DNA from: Chthoniobacterales bacterium
Lineage (GTDB): Bacteria; Verrucomicrobiota; Verrucomicrobiae; Chthoniobacterales; UBA10450
Reading direction: 5' to 3'
DNA: 5,382 nucleotides
NCBI GenBank assembly: GCA_003244125.1
Contig: QHBL01000010.1
Span: forward strand, 1 to 5,382
Of the stretch, positions 1 through 4,504 are shown one piece after another. How positions within the stretch are numbered: the first letter of the stretch is position 1; every line of letters starts with the position of its first letter. Both the position numbers and the translations under genes were made by a program. Under the pieces are notes generated by a model. It was not told where the DNA came from. It saw nothing but the letters and a program-made list of their open reading frames with translations, and made no database searches.

Positions 1-176
1 GCATAGAGGTAGATCTCGGTGCGATTGCAGGTGGATAGGATGGCAACTTCGTCGATGGCCGGCGTGGCGCGCAACTCCGCGCTGGCCCGCGCCACAGCGG
101 CGAGGTTCATGGTCACCGCTTCGCGAATGGGTAGGGGCGAGGTTTTGTGTTCGACCCCGACAACAAGAAAGGGCAT
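1..176 (-). CDS. hemA: Glutamyl-tRNA reductase, N-terminal 58 residues (partial, runs off left edge)
   Basis: HemA reduces glutamyl-tRNA(Glu) with NADPH to glutamate-1-semialdehyde, the committed step of C5-pathway heme synthesis in the cytoplasm. Read on the minus strand from ATG at 176, the protein starts MPFLVVGVEHKTSPLPIRE, matching the family's N-terminal G-x-x-H-K-T-[AS]-P-x-x-x-R-E signature. It ends in the window with STCNRTEIY (residues 48-56). Cys50 is the catalytic nucleophile that forms the thioester with the glutamyl group, and its position agrees with Cys50 of the E. coli enzyme. A Shine-Dalgarno GTGGAG (189-184) lies 7 nt from the ATG and supports this start. Only the catalytic-domain start is visible; the NADPH-binding and dimerisation domains lie outside. 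An operator-like repeat sits 125 bp upstream (301-316). The identification is very secure from the catalytic motif despite the short length. Confidence 0.95.
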   Translation of the reverse strand, partial: MPFLVVGVEHKTSPLPIREAVTMNLAAVARASAELRATPAIDEVAILSTCNRTEIYLY

Positions 177-300
177 GATGTGGCTCCACTAGGGGACAAG
201 CGCGTCCCTGCCTCAGTGTAGACCAACGGCCAGAGCGCCTTCCTTGGCCCACTCTCTTGTGCGCAGGCGCTAGCGATCTCGCGTGGGAGACGTATGCACC

Positions 301-316
301 GTCATCGAATCGTCAT
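301..316. promoter_or_regulatory. Operator-like 11-bp-period direct repeat upstream of hemA (Pho-box-like)
   Basis: The plus strand reads GTCATCGAATCGTCAT: two GTCAT half-sites whose starts are 11 bp apart, with one C before each giving CGTCAT twice. This architecture is typical of OmpR/PhoB-family winged-helix regulators (compare the Pho box, tandem TGTCAT with 11-bp period). On the minus strand it reads ATGACGATTCGATGAC, 14/16 identical to the site at 2277-2292. It lies in the 212-bp gap between hemA and the FMN-binding gene. A 9-mer ATCGTTTAC (minus strand, 347-339) nearby also recurs beside the other site. In the plus direction TATGCT (327-332) follows 10 bp after the repeat, like a -10, but no plus-strand gene follows. 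The likely target by position is hemA; the binding protein is unknown. Nothing else is recognisable in this gap. Confidence 0.5.
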
Positions 317-388
317 CTGGCCGCGCTATGCTGAAGAGGTAAACGATATCCGCTTACGAATCATCTCGCATTACACCCGGAATCCGCT

Positions 389-787
389 TCACGATCCCTT
401 TGCCTTGAAGTGAGCCTTCTTGATCACCTCCTGCAGCGACTGTATATAGGCGTCGCTGGTCATCGTCGCACCGGAGACCTCATTGATGGTGGCACTCTGC
501 GCTTGGAGCGTCTCCTGAACCAGCATGGGCACAGCCTGCTCGTCAATGGACGAGGAGCGGAAGTTCTCCGGTGACGTCACGATCTTGACCGCAGTGAGCT
601 TTTTCCCCTTGATCGTGATAATCGCCCGTACGGGACCCCAGCGCATGTCGACAAAAGGTCCCTTGTACTTGTGCGCCTTCGCGGTTGGTTTCGCTCCATG
701 GGTCTTTGCCTGCGTCCCGGCATATGCGCTACTCGTCGTTCCCGCCGTCAGCCCGACCACGAGCACCGCGGTTAGTCGTCGATCCAT
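389..787 (-). CDS. Exported FMN-binding-domain protein (FMN_bind, covalently flavinylated type)
   Basis: A 132-residue protein of the FMN_bind family, whose members carry FMN attached to a threonine by the flavin transferase ApbE and pass electrons outside the cytoplasmic membrane. Residues 1-23 are a signal peptide: Arg at 3-4, hydrophobic core 6-15, cleavage signal AYA at 21-23. A Lys/Thr/Ala-rich linker follows, then the domain: GPVRAIITIKGKKLTAVKIV (51-70), an AVPMLVQETLQAQSATI stretch (85-101), and the flavinylation motif SGATMTS (105-111), with Thr108 the expected acceptor. The Asp usual three residues before the SGAT Ser is Asn102 here. The start ATG at 787 is chosen over upstream in-frame starts because AAAGGAA (801-795) lies 7 nt away and the signal peptide begins there. 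The gene is 19 nt behind the ferric-reductase-like gene, so they are co-transcribed and probably redox partners. No ApbE gene is visible in the window. Confidence 0.9.
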   Translation of the reverse strand: MDRRLTAVLVVGLTAGTTSSAYAGTQAKTHGAKPTAKAHKYKGPFVDMRWGPVRAIITIKGKKLTAVKIVTSPENFRSSSIDEQAVPMLVQETLQAQSATINEVSGATMTSDAYIQSLQEVIKKAHFKAKGS

Positions 788-806
788 TTCTGTGTTCCTT
801 TCTTCT

Positions 807-2207
807 CTACAGGGCAAACCGTTCAATGTGGATGGAGGTGCGCGGCGCGCCGGTGCGCTGTACATGCTTCTCGATGAGATCGGCCATCGCGGGTGGTCCA
901 CAGATGTAGATGTCACGCTGTCGGATATCCGGAACCATCTCGCGGAGGTGCTCAGCGCTCAGAAGCCGTTCGGCGCCAGCGGCACGGTGGTCACCAACAA
1001 CATAGTGGAGGGCGATAACGCGCCTCCGCGCCAGCTGCTCCAGTTCATCGCGAAAGACCAGATCGTCCTCACTGAGGACGCGGTAGATGAGGATAAGCTC
1101 TCCGGACATCTCCTCCAGGAGCGCCCGAATCGGCGTGATGCCGATGCCGCCGGCGATAAGCACGGCGTTGTCATGGCGGCGCGCCGCCGCGGTGAAAATG
1201 CCAAACGGACCCTCGGCGACGACCGCCGTACCGGGGCGTAGGGCCCCGATGTGCCGGGTAAAGTCACCCACGTTCTTGATCGTGATACGCAGTGAGCGGC
1301 CATCGGGCACCGCCGAGAGCGAGAAGGGATGTGACTCCCACCAGCGACCGGCGCCGAGGAAGCGCCACAGGAAGAACTGGCCGGCATGGGCGTTGAGTCG
1401 GTCTAAATGCGTCCCGGTAAGGCGCACGGAGACAACATTCGCGCTCTCCACCGTCACCTCCGCTACACGTAGACGGTGCCAGAAGGCGCGGAGTGTGGGG
1501 TGCGCCAGCCGAAAGAGCACAAGCAGAGCAAGGGTCGCCAGATAGAGACCCGTCCAGTACATGGCGGCCGGCTGATTGGTGATGAACTCGTTCCCGGTGG
1601 GGATTTGGTGAAACCAACCGAACACGATTCCCGCGTAGGCCATAAGATGGACGCCGTACCACGCCTCGTAGCGCAGACGGCGTCGCACGATGACCAGCGA
1701 TGAAACCAGCACGAGGACCAGGAGCACCGTCCCCACCGTCGCCGTCACCATGCCCGGATAGTTGGTAAGGAGCGCGCTTGCCTCCGCCGGGAGGGAGATG
1801 CGATCCATCATGGCGTAGCCCACGGTAATCAGGACTACATGCGCCAGGATCAATCCGAGGCAGATCTTGCCGTTGAGTCGATGCCAAACCGTGAGACGAT
1901 CGAAGCCGACAAGGCGCTCCAGTGGAGGAAACCGAACAAGCAGAAACACCTGAATGAGGAGGAGGTAGGCGCCGAGGAGACCAGTGATCCGTCCCACACT
2001 CGTCCACAGCTCACCCGCTGTGTGGACCTGGGCGATTCCACCACCGCGCAGCCAGAGCGCAATGATGAACGCCGCATTGGCACCCCCGAGCAGCCAGAGT
2101 CCTCCCGCTGTGGTCCAGCGAGGGACGGACCGGGACGCTCGCTGTCGCGTCGTCGCGTATCCATCGCTTGACTCGCGCGCTCGTATGCTTGCCATCGGTC
2201 TGTTCAC
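807..2207 (-). CDS. Ferric-reductase/NOX-like membrane oxidoreductase (bis-heme TM domain + FAD/NAD(P)H domain)
   Basis: A 466-residue inner-membrane flavocytochrome. It is predicted to move electrons from cytoplasmic NAD(P)H via FAD and two b hemes to the outer face. About six hydrophobic helices lie near residues 33-52, 74-92, 114-133, 152-174, 183-201 and 218-235. His109/His123 and His187/His200 are spaced 14 and 13 apart, the same spacing as the heme ligands of NOX2. The C-terminal half is a ferredoxin-reductase module: FAD motif HPFSLS (293-298), pyridine-nucleotide loop GGIGITP (353-359) and terminal CGPPAM (436-441), all intact. The start is GTG at 2207, with GGGAG 4 nt upstream (2216-2212). 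ATG at 2195 is an alternative but sits 16 nt from that site. It heads an operon with the exported FMN-binding protein. The final acceptor (Fe(III), quinone, oxygen or methionine sulfoxide via a partner) cannot be read from sequence. Confidence 0.9.
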   Translation of the reverse strand: MNRPMASIRARESSDGYATTRQRASRSVPRWTTAGGLWLLGGANAAFIIALWLRGGGIAQVHTAGELWTSVGRITGLLGAYLLLIQVFLLVRFPPLERLVGFDRLTVWHRLNGKICLGLILAHVVLITVGYAMMDRISLPAEASALLTNYPGMVTATVGTVLLVLVLVSSLVIVRRRLRYEAWYGVHLMAYAGIVFGWFHQIPTGNEFITNQPAAMYWTGLYLATLALLVLFRLAHPTLRAFWHRLRVAEVTVESANVVSVRLTGTHLDRLNAHAGQFFLWRFLGAGRWWESHPFSLSAVPDGRSLRITIKNVGDFTRHIGALRPGTAVVAEGPFGIFTAAARRHDNAVLIAGGIGITPIRALLEEMSGELILIYRVLSEDDLVFRDELEQLARRRVIALHYVVGDHRAAGAERLLSAEHLREMVPDIRQRDIYICGPPAMADLIEKHVQRTGAPRTSIHIERFAL

Positions 2208-2276
2208 TGCACTCCCACTTCGATCAGCACTTCATCCAGTGTATGGAGATGCGCATGAGCGCAGGATGGGAGTTTT

Positions 2277-2292
2277 ATGACAATTTGATGAC
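2277..2292. promoter_or_regulatory. Operator-like 11-bp-period direct repeat in the divergent promoter region
   Basis: The plus strand reads ATGACAATTTGATGAC. On the minus strand this is GTCATCAAATTGTCAT, which with its flank gives TTGTCAT twice, very close to a Pho box (tandem TGTCAT, 11-bp period). It is 14/16 identical to the site upstream of hemA. It sits in the 136-bp gap between the divergent ferric-reductase operon (start 2207) and the response regulator (start 2344/2347), where an autoregulating OmpR-family protein would bind. The remainder of the gap also holds a perfect 8-bp palindrome ATGCGCAT (2249-2256), of unknown meaning. The repeat is directly visible; its role is inferred from architecture and position. 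Confidence 0.55.
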
Positions 2293-2298
2293 AAATCG

Positions 2299-2326
2299 TT
2301 TACAAGTTCGCTGCGCCGACTACCAT
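2299..2326 (+). promoter_or_regulatory. Possible sigma-70-type promoter of the response regulator gene
   Basis: TTTACA (2299-2304, 4/6 match to TTGACA) and TACCAT (2321-2326, 4/6 match to TATAAT) are separated by 16 bp. Transcription would start near 2333, directly before the AGGGAG ribosome site. The -35 begins 7 bp after the direct-repeat operator at 2277-2292, so a bound regulator would lie against RNA polymerase. The boxes are imperfect and this is a by-eye call. Confidence 0.35.
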
Positions 2327-2333
2327 GATCTTC

Positions 2334-2339
2334 AGGGAG
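2334..2339 (+). promoter_or_regulatory. Ribosome binding site AGGGAG of the response regulator
   Basis: AGGGAG ends 4 nt before the ATG at 2344 and 7 nt before the in-frame ATG at 2347. The spacing favours the second ATG, giving a protein that starts MAHLLVIEDD. Confidence 0.6.
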
Positions 2340-2346
2340 AGAAATG

Positions 2347-3714
2347 ATGGCGCACCTGCTCGTTATTGAGGATGACCAACAGCTTGCCGCCCTGTTGAAG
2401 AAGGGATTGCAGGCAGAGCAGCACACCGTTGATGTGGCTCATGACGGCGTGTCCGGCTATGATCTGGCCGCCAGCGATGCCTACGATGTCATCGTCACCG
2501 ATATCCTGTTACCGGCCAAGAGTGGCACCACGCTTACCCGTGAGCTTCGTGCCGCCGGGATTGCCACCCCGATCATCATGCTCACCGCGCGCGATACCGT
2601 TCCGGATCGCGTGGCCGGGCTCGACCACGGCGCCGACGATTACGTGACCAAGCCCTTCAAGATCGACGAGCTGCAAATGACGGTGCAGCGCGCGCTCGAT
2701 TATCAGGCGGCCGTGCGCGAGAACGTCTATCTCCGCAAGGAACTCAAGAACCGCTACAAATTCGAGAACATCATCGGCACCAGCCGCAAGATGCAGCAGG
2801 TTTACAGCTTGATCGGCAAGGTCGCCGACACAGACAGCACGGTGTTAATCCAGGGCGAAAGCGGGACCGGCAAGGAGCTGGTCGCGCGCGGCCTGCATTT
2901 TAACAGCAACCGGCAGCATCATCCTTTCGTGGCGATCAATTGCAGCGCGCTGCCGGAGAATTTGCTGGAGTCGGAATTATTCGGGCACAAGAAAGGCGCG
3001 TTCACCGGCGCGGTTTCGGACAAGCGCGGGCTGTTCGAGGAGGCGAATCTCGGCACGATTTTTCTCGACGAAGTGAACTCGATGGCGCCGCAGTTACAGA
3101 CCAAATTGCTGCGCGTTTTGCAGGAGCGCGAAGTGCGGCGCGTGGGCGACAACAAGAGTTCGCCGGTCAATGTGCGCGTAGTTGGCGCGACCAACGAACC
3201 GCTTTTGCCGAAGCTGAAGGACGGAACTTTCCGGGAGGATTTATATTACCGGCTCGCGGTTATTCCGGTGGAGATTCCGCCCTTGCGTGAACGGCTCGAA
3301 GACGTGCCGTTACTCGTTCACCATTTCCTGCAAAAGCAGGCGGCGTCGAGCGGGGGAGAACCGAAGAAAATCGATCCAAAAGCGGTCGATATTCTTTCGC
3401 ACTACGGCTATCCCGGCAACGTGCGGGAGCTCGAGAACGCGATCGAGCGCGCCTGCGCCTTGTGCGAGAACGATATCATTTTGCCTGCCGATCTGCCGCC
3501 GAACATTGTCTCCGAAGCGCTCGGCGAAAAAGCCGAGCAGGCACGCGCCAACCTGCCGGTCGGGCAAAAGCTGGACGAGTTCATGCAACAGCAGGAGCGC
3601 AGCTACATTGAGGCGACGCTGAAGCACTGCAAAGGTTCGCGCGACAGAGCCGCCGCCATGCTCGGTATCAGTATGGCCACCTTATATCGCAAGGTCGAGC
3701 CGAAGAGACGATAA
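2347..3714 (+). CDS. Sigma-54-dependent response regulator: OmpR-like receiver + NtrC-type AAA+ + Fis HTH
   Basis: A 455-residue two-component regulator (456 if started at ATG 2344; residue numbers here count from 2344). The receiver (about 4-118) has the acidic pocket E9/D10/D11, phospho-acceptor D53, T81 and K103. A linker leads to the sigma-54 interaction AAA+ domain (about 139-385): Walker A GESGTGKE (171-178), sigma-54-contacting GAFTGA (218-223), Walker B TIFLDE (238-243), FREDLYYRL (296-304) and sensor II PGNVRELEN (357-365). A Fis-type helix-turn-helix (about 419-451) ends it. All motifs look intact, so it should remodel sigma-54 holoenzyme at distant enhancers. Oddly, the receiver reads like OmpR/PhoB family (LTARDTVPDRVAGLDHGADDY, 80-100), while everything after TKPF (102-105) is NtrC-like, and codon preference shifts there. 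No histidine kinase gene follows. rpoN begins about 790 bp downstream. Target genes are unknown. Confidence 0.93.
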   Translation: MAHLLVIEDDQQLAALLKKGLQAEQHTVDVAHDGVSGYDLAASDAYDVIVTDILLPAKSGTTLTRELRAAGIATPIIMLTARDTVPDRVAGLDHGADDYVTKPFKIDELQMTVQRALDYQAAVRENVYLRKELKNRYKFENIIGTSRKMQQVYSLIGKVADTDSTVLIQGESGTGKELVARGLHFNSNRQHHPFVAINCSALPENLLESELFGHKKGAFTGAVSDKRGLFEEANLGTIFLDEVNSMAPQLQTKLLRVLQEREVRRVGDNKSSPVNVRVVGATNEPLLPKLKDGTFREDLYYRLAVIPVEIPPLRERLEDVPLLVHHFLQKQAASSGGEPKKIDPKAVDILSHYGYPGNVRELENAIERACALCENDIILPADLPPNIVSEALGEKAEQARANLPVGQKLDEFMQQQERSYIEATLKHCKGSRDRAAAMLGISMATLYRKVEPKRR

Positions 3715-3734
3715 CGCGCGCACTGCTAGCGCGT
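3714..3734 (+). terminator. Weak stem-loop at the response regulator stop codon
   Basis: ACGCGC (3714-3719) can pair with GCGCGT (3729-3734) around a 9-nt loop, beginning at the last base of the TAA stop. No T-tract follows, so intrinsic termination here is doubtful. The stronger hairpins at 3755-3839 may end transcription instead. Confidence 0.2.
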
Positions 3735-3748
3735 CGCTGTCGTCGCTC

Positions 3749-3845
3749 TGTAGCCGTCGCCCTATGGGCGACGCGAGAGACGAGGTCGCTGCCGCTGGCG
3801 TGTGGCATCACGCAAGCCCGCGCTTCGCACAGCGAAGCGGCTACA
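3749..3845. repeat. REPIN-like element: two inverted GTAG-headed palindromes
   Basis: The unit TGTAGCCG followed by a GC-rich hairpin occurs twice in opposite orientation. On the plus strand, GTAG (3750-3753) is followed by stem CGTCGCCC (3755-3762), loop TAT and GGGCGACG (3766-3773). On the minus strand, GTAG (3844-3841) is followed by a perfect 8-bp stem formed by CGCTTCGC (3821-3828) and GCGAAGCG (3832-3839), loop ACA on the plus strand. About 47 bp separate the two hairpins. A GTAG tetranucleotide beside a palindrome, in inverted pairs, is the hallmark of REP/REPIN elements mobilised by RAYT (TnpA_REP) transposases. The element fills the gap between two convergent genes and could also act as a two-way transcription stop or 3' mRNA stabiliser. 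No RAYT gene is in the window. Confidence 0.65.
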
Positions 3846-3846
3846 G

Positions 3847-4137
3847 CTAGCCGCGCTTGGCGTAAATCCGCAGCTGGTCCGCGTCCTTCTGAAGCTGGTC
3901 CAGCGCTTCGAGCGCGGCCTGTTGTTTCTTCAGCAATTCTTCGTTGGCCGCTTTCATTTGTTCGAGCGCTTTGATCGCTGCGAGCAAGTCGCTGTCGTCC
4001 GTTGCCGCCGGCGTGCTCGCGGCGACCTGAGCTAACGCGGGTTGATTTGCCGGCTGCACGATGACGGGGGATTGCGCGACGGCGTTTCCCCCGAGGAGTA
4101 ACGCCGCCGCTGCACTAACAACAAATCTCTTCATCAT
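3847..4137 (-). CDS. Small exported coiled-coil protein, function unknown (second gene of pair)
   Basis: A 96-residue protein of no family I recognise. Residues 1-21 form a signal peptide (MMKRF, hydrophobic 6-18, cleavage signal AVA at 19-21). A Pro/Ala/Gln-rich linker follows to about 48, then a Leu/Ala/Lys/Gln-rich heptad-like helix (about 50-90) that predicts a coiled coil. It ends QLRIYAKRG. There is no Cys, no lipobox and no membrane anchor besides the signal, so it is probably periplasmic or released. ATG 4137 overlaps the TGA of the upstream gene as ATGA (4137-4134), a translational-coupling arrangement. A second ATG at 4134 is also in frame. It resembles the preceding protein in layout and C-terminal RIY motif, suggesting an old tandem duplication. 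The opposite strand has no comparable coding signal. Confidence 0.75.
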   Translation of the reverse strand: MMKRFVVSAAAALLLGGNAVAQSPVIVQPANQPALAQVAASTPAATDDSDLLAAIKALEQMKAANEELLKKQQAALEALDQLQKDADQLRIYAKRG

Positions 4138-4394
4138 CGTCCCGCGCGGCTGGAATAAATGCGCGCCTGCCGGATTGCTTCCGCCACCGCCGCGAGCTTC
4201 TCGTCGATCTTTGTCTGGTTCGCGCTCAGCTCGATCTGTTGCGCGCTCACTTCCTTCATCAGCGCTGCCAACTGGTCCTTGTTGCGTGTGTCGTTAGGCG
4301 CGGTTTGTGCAACACCGAGTCGCGTCACCCATGACAGCGCCAGCGCAGCGAACAAAAGCGATCGTGTTTTCAGCACACCGAGAGGCTGGAGCAA
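4134..4394 (-). CDS. Small exported coiled-coil protein, function unknown (first gene of pair)
   Basis: An 86-residue protein of no family I recognise. A signal peptide covers about residues 1-29 (basic KTR 9-11, hydrophobic 12-22, cleavage signal near GVA 27-29). The mature part is a short polar linker and one amphipathic helix (about 40-78) with heptad-like Leu/Ile/Ala spacing, ending QARIYSSRAGR. The start is TTG at 4394, chosen because AGAGGAA (4407-4401) lies 6 nt away. GTG at 4376 (residue 7) would give a tidier signal peptide but lacks a ribosome site. It is the first gene of a two-gene operon with a 4-bp overlap to the next, and its promoter must lie in the 110-bp gap shared with divergent rpoN. 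The pairing suggests the two helices may associate with each other (inference). Confidence 0.7.
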   Translation of the reverse strand: MLQPLGVLKTRSLLFAALALSWVTRLGVAQTAPNDTRNKDQLAALMKEVSAQQIELSANQTKIDEKLAAVAEAIRQARIYSSRAGR

Positions 4395-4400
4395 TTCGCG

Positions 4401-4407
4401 TTCCTCT
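4401..4407 (-). promoter_or_regulatory. Ribosome binding site AGAGGAA deciding a TTG start
   Basis: On the minus strand AGAGGAA is followed by six bases (CGCGAA) and then TTG at 4394-4392. No comparable site precedes the alternative GTG at 4376, so the rare TTG start is preferred. Confidence 0.5.
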
Positions 4408-4466
4408 CACCGCGCGTGACCAAGCCGCAAAACCTCTTCCGAATCCCGCGGCCCGGAAGTTGCTGC

Positions 4467-4495
4467 TTGCAGGAAGTCCCTGAACTCCTTACCTT
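4467..4495 (+). promoter_or_regulatory. Possible promoter of rpoN, close enough to give a near-leaderless mRNA
   Basis: TTGCAG (4467-4472, 4/6 to TTGACA) and TACCTT (4490-4495, 3/6 to TATAAT) are 17 bp apart. Transcription would start near 4501-4503, immediately before the ATG at 4505. No Shine-Dalgarno precedes that ATG, which fits leaderless translation. The -10 match is poor, so this is tentative. Confidence 0.25.
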
Positions 4496-4504
4496 AGCTC
4501 GCCG

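Noticed and set aside
228..249. GGCCA/TGGCC hairpin upstream of hemA as a terminator
   Set aside because: Only a 5-bp stem with a 12-nt loop and no T-tract on either strand.
490..507. TGGCAC near 490 as a sigma-54 -24 element
   Set aside because: The downstream TTG is not at the required 5-bp spacing and the site is inside the FMN-binding coding sequence on the other strand.
525..1241. Plus-strand 238-residue open frame
   Set aside because: It lies antisense to the FMN-binding gene and the reductase C-terminus, both with clear family motifs; its translation shows no recognisable domain.
1264..2007. Minus-strand 247-residue open frame in another frame of the reductase gene
   Set aside because: Pro/Arg/Ser/Gly-rich shadow of the reductase's heme and FAD motifs, a common artefact in GC-rich DNA.
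2249..2256. Perfect palindrome ATGCGCAT in the divergent promoter region
   Set aside because: Eight bases alone are too short to call an operator; no second copy or extension was seen, so it is noted only as context.
2940..3627. Several open frames on both strands inside the AAA+ domain
   Set aside because: They overlap intact Walker A, GAFTGA, Walker B and sensor II coding sequence and show no motif of their own.
3797..3819. TGGCGTGTGGCATCACGC region as a sigma-54 promoter
   Set aside because: The TGGCAT is followed by CACGCAAGC, which lacks the TTGC -12 element at the right spacing, and it lies inside the REPIN-like element.
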